A stretch of 64,000 bases of DNA from Meridianimarinicoccus marinus (GTDB lineage Bacteria > Pseudomonadota > Alphaproteobacteria > Rhodobacterales > Rhodobacteraceae). Position numbers and translations under genes: made by a program. The notes beneath the pieces were generated by a model. The model was not told the DNA's origin and did not search any database. It saw only the letters and a program-made list of their open reading frames with translations. Where the stretch lies: the NCBI RefSeq assembly GCF_040689105.1, contig NZ_JBFBVU010000021.1, positions 1-64,000 on the forward strand, given 5' to 3'. Below are positions 53,019 to 62,490 of the stretch, piece by piece. The first letter of the stretch is position 1; every line of letters begins with the position of its first letter.

Positions 53019-53916
53019 AATCAAGCCGCTTGCGGACAAACCCACCTATGCCGTCGTCTACCAGTTCGGAAAGGTGGCCAGCACCTCGATCGTGGCGGCG
53101 CTGAACCTGCTTCCGGACGTCGAGGCCGTGCAATCCCATTTCATGGGCAAGCAGGCCCTGGGCCAGATTCTGGACAGCCTGTTTGCGCCCGGCATGTCAG
53201 AGTATTTCTACTTTCACCAACGCGGACAGCTTGTTGAAAACATTGACATCACGCGCAAGGTGACGCAGCTGCGCGCGGGGTTGGACACCGATCAGAACCT
53301 GCTGATCTTGTCCATGTGCCGCGATCCGATGGACTGGTTCCGCTCGGCCCTGACACAGGATGCAAAGGCGCATCTTGAGACCATGAAGACCTATCTGGCC
53401 CAGATCGGCCAGACCGTGCCCGAGGATGGCGATGCGGTGATCCGGGCCGCACTTCCGGCCATGCTCGACGAGATCTCGACGCTGTTTTCCACATCGGACA
53501 CTTTCTGGGACATCTCGGTGCAATCGCGGGCCTCGGCGGCCGAGATCAAGGAGGGGCTGACCCCGGCGCTGGTGCTCTTCACCTATCTCGTCCTGCGCCC
53601 GTTCAACTGGTACCGCACCCATTTCCAAAGCGCCCTTGGCGTCGGGATCGGAGAGTTGAGCGCGCGGGATGGCCTGTGGCTGCGCCAAGACGAAGGCGAA
53701 ACCATTGCCGTGCTGCGGTATGAGGATATGGCCCAACAGCTTCCGGGTCTGATCGCAGGTCTGGGATTGGGTGACATCGACTTGGGCGTGTCGGAAAACC
53801 GCAGCACCGGCAAGCTGCACGCGGACACCATCCGCGAGGTGCTGGACGCCTATGATGACAGCCGTCTGCGCGAGGTTTTCGCGCGGTCCTACTATTCCCG
53901 GTTCTTCGGCTATTGA
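53011..53916 (+). CDS. Sulfotransferase-like / capsule biosynthesis protein
   Basis: 301 residues. YQFGKVASTSIVAALN near the N-terminus looks like the 5'-phosphosulfate loop of sulfotransferases; LSMCRDPMDWFRSAL fits the 3'-phosphate site (usual RDP-S). This pattern is also used in putative capsular polysaccharide proteins. It would sulfate or otherwise modify the glycan made by the two upstream genes. Overlaps the previous gene by 8 bases. Confidence 0.75.
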   Translation: MPEIKPLADKPTYAVVYQFGKVASTSIVAALNLLPDVEAVQSHFMGKQALGQILDSLFAPGMSEYFYFHQRGQLVENIDITRKVTQLRAGLDTDQNLLILSMCRDPMDWFRSALTQDAKAHLETMKTYLAQIGQTVPEDGDAVIRAALPAMLDEISTLFSTSDTFWDISVQSRASAAEIKEGLTPALVLFTYLVLRPFNWYRTHFQSALGVGIGELSARDGLWLRQDEGETIAVLRYEDMAQQLPGLIAGLGLGDIDLGVSENRSTGKLHADTIREVLDAYDDSRLREVFARSYYSRFFGY

Positions 53917-53921
53917 CCCCC

Positions 53922-53952
53922 GGGCCGGAGGGGGTTTTCGCCCCCCCGGCCC
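53922..53952. terminator. Bidirectional terminator between polysaccharide operon and helicase
   Basis: GGGCCGGAGGGGG (53922-53934), loop TTTTCG, CCCCCCCGGCCC (53941-53952), with one bulged A. Serves two convergent genes. Confidence 0.75.
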
Positions 53953-53958
53953 CGACAT

Positions 53959-55995
53959 TCAAGGCTTGCGGCGACCGCGATTATCCATGCGCTTGCTCGT
54001 GTCCATGGCGCTGACCGGCTCGCCGGTGCTGGCGCGGGCCTTGTTCTTCTTGCTGGTCGGCTTGCCCACCGGTGGCTTGGGGCCTTTCCGGGCATAGCTG
54101 TCCTTGCCCGCATCCTTGTCCTTGCGGTACGGGCCGTCCTTCTTTGCCGCGCCGTCCTTCTTGAAAGGCTTGTCCTTCTTGTAGGGGGACGCGGGTGTGT
54201 CGCCATCCTTCTTGAAGGGCTTGGCCTTCTTGTAGGGCTTGTCAGCCCGTTCAGGGTCGAACTTGGCCTTGGGGCGGTCACCCGCAGGCCTGGACCCGGC
54301 ATCATCGCGCGGTCGGTCAAAGCGCTTGTCGCCATCCTTGCCGCCCTTCGCGTAATGGGGCTTGTCCGCCCCCCGATGCGGTTTGCGCGGCCGGTCTTCA
54401 TAAGGCGTGCGCGTCATCGGGGCCAGCGTCGGGGCGCTGTCCAGACGTTCCAGCGTGATCCCGTCTTCCAGCACACGCTCGGGCCCGATGGCGGCCAGGA
54501 AAGCCTCGGCATTGGGTTCGCGGATCTCGAACACGGTGTGATCGTCCTGAATGCGGATCGCGCCGATTTCGTTCTTGGTGATGTCGCCGGCCTTGCACAG
54601 CATCGGCAACAGGCGGCGCGGTTCGGCCCGCTGGGTACGGCCCACCGACAGCGAGAACCAGACCGACGGCCCGAATTCGGCGCGCTTGGCGGGGCGTTCG
54701 TCGGTGGCCGCCGACAATTCCTCGGGCGCCGTATGCTGCGCCCGGTACAGCGTCAGATAGGCGCGTGCCAGTTGTTCGGAGGTGAATTTCTCGGCCAGAC
54801 GGGCGACGGTCTCGGGATCGGCATCGCCGGTTTCGGTCCAGATCGGGTCGGCCAGCATCCGCTCTTCATCGCGGGCCAGCACGTCCTCGGCCGAGGGCGC
54901 ATCGCCCCAGTCCGCCGTCAGTTGCGCCATGCTGAGAATGCGGTTGGCCTTGCGGCGGTTCTTGAAGGTCACCACCATCGCGCTGACGCCCTTGCGCCCG
55001 GCGCGCCCGGTGCGGCCCGAGCGGTGCAGCAGGGTCTCAAAGCTGTTGGGCAGTTCCGCGTGGATCACCAGATCGAGGTTCGGCAGGTCGATGCCGCGTG
55101 CCGCCACATCGGTGGCCACGCAGACCCGCGCCCGCCCGTCGCGCATCGCCTGCAAGGCATGCGAGCGTTCGGCCTGAGACAGCTCTCCGGACAGGGCCAC
55201 CACCTGAAAGCCGCGGTTCGACAGGCGGGTGGTCAGCCGGTTCACCATCTCGCGGGTGTTGCAGAACACGATGGCATTGGGCGCCTCGTAGAAACGCAGC
55301 GTGTTGATGACCGCGTTCTCGCCATCGCGATCCGACACCGACATCGCGCGATAGTCGATATCGGCGTGCTGGGTCGTTTCCGACTTGGTAACGATGCGCT
55401 CGGCGTTCTTCTGGTAGCTTTTGGCCAGTTCCGCGATCGAACGCGGCACGGTGGCGGAAAACAGCAGGGTCTGACGCTCGTCCGGCGCTTCGCCAAGGAT
55501 GAATTCCAGATCCTCGCGGAAGCCCAGGTCCAGCATCTCGTCGGCTTCGTCCAGCACGATGGCGCGGATGCCGCTCAGGTCGATGGAGCCGCGGGTGATG
55601 TGGTCGCGCAGGCGGCCCGGCGTGGCGACGACGACATGCGCGCCCCGCTCCAGCGTCCGCCGTTCGGTGCGCATGTCCATGCCGCCCACGCAAGACGCCA
55701 TGACCGCCCCGGCCTTTTCGTACAGCCAGCCCAGCTCGCGCTTGACCTGCAAGGCCAGTTCCCGCGTCGGCGCGATGATCAGCGCCAGCGGTGTGTCCGC
55801 CCGCCCGAAGGTCTCCGCGTCGCCCAGCAGGGTCGGCGCGATGGCCAGCCCGAATCCCAGGGTCTTGCCCGACCCGGTCTGGGCCGATACCAGAAGGTCC
55901 ACGCCCACCAGTTCGGGCCGCGAGACGGCCTCTTGCACCGGGGTGAGCGTTGTGTAGCCGCGCTGCTGAAGCGCATCTGCGAGAGCTTGTTTCAC
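53959..55995 (-). CDS. DEAD-box RNA helicase (DeaD/CsdA-like)
   Basis: 678 residues from a GTG start. Helicase motifs: Q-motif region TTLTPVQEAV, AQTGSGKT (38-45), PTRELA, TPGR, DEAD, SAT, and HRSGRTGRAGR. After about residue 440 comes a DbpA-type RNA-binding domain (AGDITKNEIGAIRI). The last 140 residues are a disordered basic tail with repeats of PYKKxKPFKKDG. It unwinds RNA, probably in ribosome assembly or cold adaptation. A small hairpin (AACGGG at 56104, CCCGTT at 56117) lies in the upstream region and might be in its leader. Confidence 0.92.
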   Translation of the reverse strand: MKQALADALQQRGYTTLTPVQEAVSRPELVGVDLLVSAQTGSGKTLGFGLAIAPTLLGDAETFGRADTPLALIIAPTRELALQVKRELGWLYEKAGAVMASCVGGMDMRTERRTLERGAHVVVATPGRLRDHITRGSIDLSGIRAIVLDEADEMLDLGFREDLEFILGEAPDERQTLLFSATVPRSIAELAKSYQKNAERIVTKSETTQHADIDYRAMSVSDRDGENAVINTLRFYEAPNAIVFCNTREMVNRLTTRLSNRGFQVVALSGELSQAERSHALQAMRDGRARVCVATDVAARGIDLPNLDLVIHAELPNSFETLLHRSGRTGRAGRKGVSAMVVTFKNRRKANRILSMAQLTADWGDAPSAEDVLARDEERMLADPIWTETGDADPETVARLAEKFTSEQLARAYLTLYRAQHTAPEELSAATDERPAKRAEFGPSVWFSLSVGRTQRAEPRRLLPMLCKAGDITKNEIGAIRIQDDHTVFEIREPNAEAFLAAIGPERVLEDGITLERLDSAPTLAPMTRTPYEDRPRKPHRGADKPHYAKGGKDGDKRFDRPRDDAGSRPAGDRPKAKFDPERADKPYKKAKPFKKDGDTPASPYKKDKPFKKDGAAKKDGPYRKDKDAGKDSYARKGPKPPVGKPTSKKNKARASTGEPVSAMDTSKRMDNRGRRKP

Positions 55996-56240
55996 GAAGT
56001 GGTCGTCTTTTCTGGCAAAGCCGGAGCGGCTGCTGTTGCAAACAGCCGCGCGGTCCGGGGACCCGCGGCGGCGCGAGTCAAAATTGGGTGATCGATGGCA
56101 CCTAACGGGTTCTGCGCCCGTTGTATAGGTTCAAACGTTGCGGCACGCCGTGACGGGACTTGAACGCCGGGGGACGCGGTGGCAGTTGAAAAGCTGGACC
56201 CGACCCGTGGCACGCCTGAGAAAGGGCCCAAACCGTGACA

Positions 56241-57656
56241 ATGCACCCTTTTCCCGACCGCGCCGGGCCGTTCCTGTATTTCCGCGGGTGGCGGGATGGG
56301 CGGCTGGCCCTGGCCGCGCTGAGCCTTCTGCCGCCGGGCGAAACCCCGCCCCCGGTTCAGGCCGGCGGGCACAAGATCGCGGCGGTCAAGCTGCGCGAGT
56401 TGGGCGAGGTCACCGCCTGGCGGCACGACTTCGACCTTGGCGCGACAGATGACGGCTATGATTTGGGCGACAGTCACTATCCGGTGCAGACCGATCTGAC
56501 CGGCGATCTGCGCATCGCCTTCGCCTCGTGCAATGGCGAGGAAAACGGCGACATGGATCGTGCGCCCGAAGAACGCAATGCCATGTGGGAACGGCTTGGC
56601 CGGAACCACGACCGCGCGCCCTTCGCCCTGTTGCTGCAGGGGGGCGACCAGATCTATGCCGATGAAGCCACCCACGGCCATCCGCTGACAGACGGATGGC
56701 CCGGCGACACCCCACCCGATCTGGACGACGCCCAGCAGGCCGAAATCACCGAACACCTGCGCGCGGCCTTTGTGCAGCGCTATCTGGGCGCCATGGGCAA
56801 CGAGGCCTACGGCTGGCTTGCGGCGCGCGTGCCCAGCCTGTGTGTCTGGGACGACCACGACATCTGCGACGGCTGGGGTTCGCTGCCCCGCGACCGCACG
56901 TCCTCGACCCTTGGGCAAACCCTGTTTCGGGTGGCCCGCGAGATGTACCTGATGTTCCAGCATGCCGCCACCGAGGACGACGTGGCCACCCTGTTCCTGG
57001 ACCCGCAGGGCCGCAGTCTGGGCTGGGCGCATGAATTGCCCGGCCTGACCCTGTTCGCCCCCGACCTGCGGTCGGAGCGGAGCCGCCGCCATGTGATGCG
57101 CGAAGCCGGCTGGCAGACGGTCGAGGGTCTGGAACCGCAGGGCGATCATGTGATGATGGTGTCCTCGGTGCCGCTGCTCGGGCCGCGCCTGTCGCTGCTG
57201 GAAGGGGTCATGCTGATGATCCCGAAGATCCAGCAGTACGAGGACGATCTGCGCGACCAATGGCAAAGCCGTGCCCACCGCGCCGAATGGGTGCGGATGC
57301 TGAAACAGATGCTGCGCCTGCGCAAGAAAGCCCCCGTGACGGTTCTGTCGGGCGAGATCCATCTGGCCACCCGCGCCGAGATGGGGCGCGGTCCGACCCT
57401 GATCCATCAGCTTGTCGCCTCGGGCATCGCGCACCGGGCGCCGCCACAGGCCTTTGCGCGGTCGCTGGGTACGCTGGCCGGGCTGGGGTCCTCGCCGATC
57501 CCGGAGCAGAAAATCCGCATCCATCCGCTGCCGGGGCGAAAGCAGCGCTATATGGCCGAGCGGAATTTCCTGGTGCTGGAGCGGACGGGACGCGACTGGC
57601 AGGCGGTCTGGCATCTGGAAGACAGCGGCGCCACGCCGGCCCTGGCGCTGACCTGA
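56241..57656 (+). CDS. PhoD-like metallophosphatase
   Basis: 471 residues, alkaline-phosphatase-D type phosphodiesterase/phosphatase. Metal motifs: FASCNGEENGD, LLQGGDQIYADE, VWDDHDICDGWG and LSGEIHLATRAE. No signal peptide is seen, so it may be cytoplasmic, unlike secreted PhoD. The ATG at 56241 is used; a GTG lies two codons earlier. It stands alone. Confidence 0.85.
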   Translation: MHPFPDRAGPFLYFRGWRDGRLALAALSLLPPGETPPPVQAGGHKIAAVKLRELGEVTAWRHDFDLGATDDGYDLGDSHYPVQTDLTGDLRIAFASCNGEENGDMDRAPEERNAMWERLGRNHDRAPFALLLQGGDQIYADEATHGHPLTDGWPGDTPPDLDDAQQAEITEHLRAAFVQRYLGAMGNEAYGWLAARVPSLCVWDDHDICDGWGSLPRDRTSSTLGQTLFRVAREMYLMFQHAATEDDVATLFLDPQGRSLGWAHELPGLTLFAPDLRSERSRRHVMREAGWQTVEGLEPQGDHVMMVSSVPLLGPRLSLLEGVMLMIPKIQQYEDDLRDQWQSRAHRAEWVRMLKQMLRLRKKAPVTVLSGEIHLATRAEMGRGPTLIHQLVASGIAHRAPPQAFARSLGTLAGLGSSPIPEQKIRIHPLPGRKQRYMAERNFLVLERTGRDWQAVWHLEDSGATPALALT

Positions 57657-57663
57657 GACACCT

Positions 57664-57695
57664 CCGGGCCGGGGAAGATCCCTCCCCCGGCCCGG
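57664..57695. terminator. Bidirectional terminator after the PhoD-like gene
   Basis: CCGGGCCGGGG (57664-57674) pairs perfectly with CCCCGGCCCGG (57685-57695) across a 10-base loop, between two convergent genes. Confidence 0.8.
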
Positions 57696-57709
57696 AATGT
57701 TTCGTCAGA

Positions 57710-59029
57710 TCAGCCCAAAACCTCGGTCAAGGCGGCGGTCAGCTTGGTGACCAGTTCGTCGATCTGGTCGTCCTCGATGATGAAGGGCGGGGCCAGCAGG
57801 ATGTGATCGCCCTGCTTACCGTCACGGGTGCCCGACATCGGATAGCAGATCAGCCCTTGTGCCAGGGCCGCTTTTTTCACCTTGGCCGCTGTCCCCAGCG
57901 CCGGATCCAGTGGGGTCTTGCTGTCGCGATCGGCCACCAGTTCGATCCCCCGGAACAGCCCGCGCCCACGAATGTCGCCAACGTTGGGATGCTGACCAAG
58001 CGCGGCTTCCAGCGCCGATTGCAGCTTTTCGCCCATCTGTGCCGCACGCGCCGGCAGGTCGCGCGTGGTCAGTTCCGTCACCACCGCAAGGGCCGCCGCC
58101 GTCGCCACCGGGTGACCCACATAGGTGTGCCCGTGCTGGAAGAAGCCCGACCCGTCGCGGATCGCCGCATAAATGCGAGCACTGCACAGCATGGCGCCGA
58201 TGGGCTGATAGCCAGCGCCCAGCCCCTTGGCGATGCACAGGATGTCGGGCACCACGCCGTCGTGATCGCAGGCAAACAGATGGCCGGTCCGGCCCATGCC
58301 GCACATGACCTCGTCCAGGATCAGCAACACGCCGTATTGGTCGCAAATCTCGCGGATGCGCTTGTAATAGCCGTCCACCGAGGGCACCGCCCCCAGCGTC
58401 GCGCCGACCACCGGCTCGGCCATGAAGGCCATGACCTTTTCTGGGCCGACACGCAGGATCTCGGTCTCCAACTCGTTGGCGACGCGCTGGCCGTAGTCGA
58501 AGCTGCACTCGCCCTCGGCTTTCTCGGCATATTCATAGCAGGGCGCGATATGGGTCATGTCCACCAGCAGCGGCGCGAATTGCGCCCGGCGCCATGCGTT
58601 GCCCCCGGCCGACAGCGCGCCCAGCGTGTTGCCGTGATAGCTTTGGCGGCGGGCGATGACGTGGCAGCGCTCGGGCTGGCCGATCTCCATGTAATACTGG
58701 CGGGCCAGCTTGATCGCGGCCTCGGTGGCTTCGGAGCCGCCAGAGACGAAATAGACCCGGTCCAGATCGCCCGGCGCGTGTTCGATCAGCAGATCGGCCA
58801 GCGCCTCGGCGGGTTGCGAGGTCATGAACCCGGTGTGGGCAAAGGCGATCTTTTCCACCTGTGCCTGCACGGCGGCGATGACGGCAGGGTTGGAATGGCC
58901 CAGGCAGGACACGGCCGCATCGCCGCAATCCAGATAGCGCTTGCCCTGATCGTCGATCAGGTAGGCACCATCGCCGCTGGCGGCGACGGGCAGGACGGAT
59001 TTGGTGTGGCGGGGGAAAACATGGCTCAT
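57710..59029 (-). CDS. Class III aminotransferase
   Basis: 439 residues, PLP enzyme of the ornithine/omega-amino acid aminotransferase fold. FVSGGSEATEAAIKLARQYY, SYHGNTLGALSAGG, LILDEVMCGMGRTG and the PLP lysine in CIAKGLGAGYQPIGAM are seen. It is coupled (ATGA) to the keto acid cleavage enzyme upstream, so it likely makes or uses a beta-keto or amino acid in the same pathway. Substrate unknown. Confidence 0.88.
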   Translation of the reverse strand: MSHVFPRHTKSVLPVAASGDGAYLIDDQGKRYLDCGDAAVSCLGHSNPAVIAAVQAQVEKIAFAHTGFMTSQPAEALADLLIEHAPGDLDRVYFVSGGSEATEAAIKLARQYYMEIGQPERCHVIARRQSYHGNTLGALSAGGNAWRRAQFAPLLVDMTHIAPCYEYAEKAEGECSFDYGQRVANELETEILRVGPEKVMAFMAEPVVGATLGAVPSVDGYYKRIREICDQYGVLLILDEVMCGMGRTGHLFACDHDGVVPDILCIAKGLGAGYQPIGAMLCSARIYAAIRDGSGFFQHGHTYVGHPVATAAALAVVTELTTRDLPARAAQMGEKLQSALEAALGQHPNVGDIRGRGLFRGIELVADRDSKTPLDPALGTAAKVKKAALAQGLICYPMSGTRDGKQGDHILLAPPFIIEDDQIDELVTKLTAALTEVLG

Positions 59030-59784
59030 GTCCGGGCTCCTTCCAGACGGGTGACAAGGGCCGCGACCGAGGCCGCGTTATCTTTCCAGGCGCTGCCGTT
59101 TTCATCGGTCAGGCTGTTTTCGAAACCGACCCGCACCTGTCCGCCCATGGCGGCGGCGGCAGCAAGACAGGCGTGTTCCTGCGACCCGAAGGCGCAGACC
59201 ATCCACGGTGAATTGGGCAAGCCCGACGCGGTGAAAACGTCCAGATCAGCGGGTGTGGACACCTGGCCCGTCGTATAGCGGCCCAGCACGAAGATGCGCT
59301 CGACCTGTTCGGGGCGCACGACGCCTTCGGCCTTCCAACGCGCCAGCAGGCTTGCGTCCTCGGCACCATACAGGATGTGCTGCACCCGCGTGCCCTGCGC
59401 CGCGCAGGTTCCGTACAGCGTATCGGCCAGATCCGGCGCCCGCGCAACCTCGCGCACCGAGATCGATGCCCAGCCCGGTTGCACCGCGCGCAGGCAGGCC
59501 AGTTGGTCCGGCACGTCGAATTTGCCTGCGGATTCGGTGGTGATTTGCAGGTCCATCTTCGGTACGGCTCGGGACAGCTCGGCCAGTGCTTCGGTATAGC
59601 GTCCGGCGTCCAGCGAATGCTGACCGTCGTCATCGCGCACATGCAGGTGCAGCCCCTGTGCGCCAGCAGCGAAACAGGCCCCAGCCGTGGCGGTGATCTC
59701 GTCCAGCGTCACCGGCAGCGCGGCATGGTCGGCGTGACCACGGCGCGCGCCGTTCGGCGCGGCAAGGATATAGGTCTGGGACAT
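59026..59784 (-). CDS. Beta-keto acid cleavage enzyme (BKACE, DUF849)
   Basis: 252 residues, somewhat short for the family (usually about 270-310). The zinc motif LHLHVRDDDGQHSLD (about 43-57) is complete. These enzymes split a beta-keto acid using acetyl-CoA, giving acetoacetate and a new acyl-CoA; the founding member cleaves 3-keto-5-aminohexanoate. An aminotransferase partner fits a keto acid formed by, or leading to, transamination. The start is the ATG at 59784. Confidence 0.85.
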   Translation of the reverse strand: MSQTYILAAPNGARRGHADHAALPVTLDEITATAGACFAAGAQGLHLHVRDDDGQHSLDAGRYTEALAELSRAVPKMDLQITTESAGKFDVPDQLACLRAVQPGWASISVREVARAPDLADTLYGTCAAQGTRVQHILYGAEDASLLARWKAEGVVRPEQVERIFVLGRYTTGQVSTPADLDVFTASGLPNSPWMVCAFGSQEHACLAAAAAMGGQVRVGFENSLTDENGSAWKDNAASVAALVTRLEGART

Positions 59785-59854
59785 GGGCGGACGCCTTTCT
59801 GCAATTAGCCCCACAGATCGCCTGCCCCGCGTTCGTTTTCAATTTGCCATTTTC

Positions 59855-59868
59855 AGAACATTTGTTCT
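59855..59868. promoter_or_regulatory. AGAACA-TT-TGTTCT palindrome in the BKACE/RpiR divergent promoter
   Basis: Perfect 6-2-6 inverted repeat at 59855-59868, ten bases before the RpiR-type ATG and 71 bases before the divergent start. A natural operator for the adjacent regulator. Confidence 0.6.
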
Positions 59869-59877
59869 TTATGGGGC

Positions 59878-60768
59878 ATGGATCCGCAATCCGACCTGAC
59901 TCGCCGCCTGAAAGCACAGATCGACGAGCTGCCGCCGCGCCTGAAACATGTCGCCAAGTACATCATCGATCACCCCGGCGATTTCGGGCTGGACCCGATC
60001 CGCGTCACCGCCCGGAAAACCGGGGTCAGCGCCAATTCCCTGGTGCGGCTGGCCGAGAAGATGGGATTTCCCGGCTTCGAGGCTTTCCGCGCGCCCTTCC
60101 GGCAGGCGCTGGCCTCGGACCCCGGCACGCAAAGCGGCGATTGGCTGCAGCGGTTGGAGCAGGACACCCAGACCAGCCAGACACAGGCCGCCATGGCCCG
60201 CAACGAGATCGACATCGTGACCCGCTCCCTACGCCTGCTGTCCCAGGATCGACTGAGCCGCACGGTCAATGCCCTGACCCGCGCCCGCACCGCCTATGTC
60301 ACCGCGACGCGCGGCAGCTACGCGCTGGCCTATTACCTGCACTATGTGGGCCGCATGGCGCTGCCGGGATTGGAACTGATCCCCCGCCACATGGGCGCCG
60401 CCACCGACGAATTGCTCGACATCGGTCCTGAGGATTGCCTGCTGGCGATCACCTTCTCGCCCTATTCCACGGAAACGATCCAGTCGATGCGGCTGGCGCG
60501 GGAACGCGGCGCGACCCTGATCCTGCTGTCGGACAGCGAGGTCATCGCCCCAAGGATCGACCCCGACATCGTGCTGCACGTGGCCACCCGCAGTGCGCAT
60601 GGCTTTGACTGCTATGCCGGGGCGATGGCGGTGCTGGACTGCCTTGTCGGGCATCTGTTCGAGGACGGCGGGGCTGCGGCGCAAGACCGGATGACCCGCT
60701 ATCAGGCCCTGCGCGATACCACCGGGGCCTATTGGAAACCGCCCCGCGCGCCCAAGCTGCGCGGGTAG
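59878..60768 (+). CDS. RpiR/MurR-family transcriptional regulator
   Basis: 296 residues: N-terminal RpiR-type helix-turn-helix (PRLKHVAKYIIDHPGDFGLD; VSANSLVRLAEKMGFPGFEAF) and a C-terminal SIS sugar-phosphate-type domain (AYVTATRGSYALAYYLHYV; LLAITFSPYSTETIQSM). It is divergent from the aminotransferase/BKACE operon and probably controls it through the palindrome at 59855. Confidence 0.9.
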   Translation: MDPQSDLTRRLKAQIDELPPRLKHVAKYIIDHPGDFGLDPIRVTARKTGVSANSLVRLAEKMGFPGFEAFRAPFRQALASDPGTQSGDWLQRLEQDTQTSQTQAAMARNEIDIVTRSLRLLSQDRLSRTVNALTRARTAYVTATRGSYALAYYLHYVGRMALPGLELIPRHMGAATDELLDIGPEDCLLAITFSPYSTETIQSMRLARERGATLILLSDSEVIAPRIDPDIVLHVATRSAHGFDCYAGAMAVLDCLVGHLFEDGGAAAQDRMTRYQALRDTTGAYWKPPRAPKLRG

Positions 60769-60774
60769 CGCCTG

Positions 60775-62232
60775 TCAAGGGCGGCGCAGGATCACGATAT
60801 TGCCGTCGCCCAGGGTGCCGCGCAGCAAGGCCAGCTCCTGCAAGACGCCTTGTTGATCTGCCGCGAATTCCGGGATGGCGCGGCGCACGCGCTGTGGGAA
60901 CGGCACCACCAGCAGCACCGGCGCAGGGTCAGCCATCATCGCCATGTATTCCGGCGAGGTCCGCACCTCGCCCCAATCCGCCCCGAAGAAACTGCGGTAC
61001 AGAACGCCGCCCGGCCCCAGCGAATACACCCGCTCTCCCGGCTGGCGCTGGCTTTCCGCATAGGCCAGCGCGCCCGCAAGATCCTGCTTCGGGGCCAGAT
61101 AATTGCGGCTGAGCAGCCCCGCCGAGATCAGCACCATGGCTACAACACCGCCCCGCCACAGCAAGGGACCCAGACGGTCACGCCCCAGTGCCGCGGCAAT
61201 CCAGTCGGAAAACTGTGCTACCCCGGCCACGATCAGGATCATCATCAGCCCGATGTCGACGAAGAAGAACCGTGGCCAGATGCGCATGTTCACCGCCATC
61301 AGCAGGCCGATGGTGACCACGATGTGCAGCACCACGGCTGGCGCAAACAGCGGCGCGCGGGGATGCGCCCGCCACGCCCCGGCAGCGCAAACCACCAGCA
61401 CCGCCAGGGCCACCAGCGCGGTCAGCCCGCCACCGCTGCCCAGGGCCGTGCGCACGCCCTCCAGCACCGTCCACAGCGGGTTCTGGTATTCCTTCATCGG
61501 ATCGACCGCCGAGGTGCCGCTGACCCCGCCCACGGTGTCGAGCATGCTGGGCACCATCGGCAGATACACCGCCGCCAGAGCCACAAGCCCCAGCCCGGCC
61601 CCGATCAGCGGCTGCACCAGCGTTTCGCGCGCCATCCGGCCGCGCAGGGCCCGGACCGCCACCGTGGCCAGCCACAGCACGCCAAGCGCCAGAAAGAAGG
61701 TGGTGCCGGTCAGATGGGTAAATCCCGCCGCCGCCAGCGCGCCGCCGAACCACAGCCACGGCGCAAGGCGCATGCCCGTCATCCCGCGCAGGAAGGCGAT
61801 CAGCCCCAGCGTGCACCAGAACGCCAGTTCCGCGTAGCCGCGCGCGTTTTGGGAAAACCAGACCTCGTGATAGGACAGCGCCACCAAAAGCCCCGAGGCA
61901 TGCGCGATCCGCACCCCCAGCACATCGCGCGCCAGCACCCAAACCGCGGCCACCGTCGCGGTGCCGAACAGGATCGAGGGCAGGCGCAGCACCCAGGGTG
62001 CCTCGCCCCAGACCGCCATCGCCGCCTTGGCCTGCAGGCTGAACAGGTAGTGATGGTTCATCTCGAAGTCATGCATCATCTGCGACCAGGGCAGGCGCAG
62101 ATGCGTGTGCAGGGTCGTCAGCTCGTCAAACCACAGCGGCGCATTGGCCCCGAAAAGGCGCAGCCCCAGGGCCAGCACAAGGATCCCCGCAAGGATCGCG
62201 TATTCAGATTTGGTCCCGCTCTGCCCAGACAC
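60775..62232 (-). CDS. GT39-type membrane glycosyltransferase (ArnT/PMT-like)
   Basis: 485 residues from a GTG start, with about eleven helices. The early periplasmic loop ANAPLWFDELTTLHTHL has the acidic pair near the first helix (catalytic Asp/Glu of GT-C enzymes), and GYAELAFWCTLG follows. It moves sugar from a lipid-phosphate donor to a surface molecule. It is convergent with the RpiR-type gene (stops 6 bases apart). Confidence 0.8.
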   Translation of the reverse strand: MSGQSGTKSEYAILAGILVLALGLRLFGANAPLWFDELTTLHTHLRLPWSQMMHDFEMNHHYLFSLQAKAAMAVWGEAPWVLRLPSILFGTATVAAVWVLARDVLGVRIAHASGLLVALSYHEVWFSQNARGYAELAFWCTLGLIAFLRGMTGMRLAPWLWFGGALAAAGFTHLTGTTFFLALGVLWLATVAVRALRGRMARETLVQPLIGAGLGLVALAAVYLPMVPSMLDTVGGVSGTSAVDPMKEYQNPLWTVLEGVRTALGSGGGLTALVALAVLVVCAAGAWRAHPRAPLFAPAVVLHIVVTIGLLMAVNMRIWPRFFFVDIGLMMILIVAGVAQFSDWIAAALGRDRLGPLLWRGGVVAMVLISAGLLSRNYLAPKQDLAGALAYAESQRQPGERVYSLGPGGVLYRSFFGADWGEVRTSPEYMAMMADPAPVLLVVPFPQRVRRAIPEFAADQQGVLQELALLRGTLGDGNIVILRRP

Positions 62233-62490
62233 TGTCGATCACCTACACACACGTCGGCCCGGGAAATCCGGCAGGTTCCGGGGCCGCTGTTTACCAGTCC
62301 GTCATGACCCGCGTGGGGCACTGCCGCATTCATGGCATGACAGGCAGATCTATGGCATGGTTCGGCGACTCAATCGAGTGTCTCTTGCATCGCACTTAAC
62401 TTTGCGTCATCGCGACGCGCCATATTGTGCGGTTGCCGTTTTTCAGGCCGTTGCGTGCCGCGTGTGTCTTGCCTTCAGGGGTCGTGTATT

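Noticed and set aside
57260..59278. 672-residue plus-strand frame overlapping PhoD-like and aminotransferase genes
   Set aside because: It crosses a strong terminator and two well-supported genes and has no recognisable domain.
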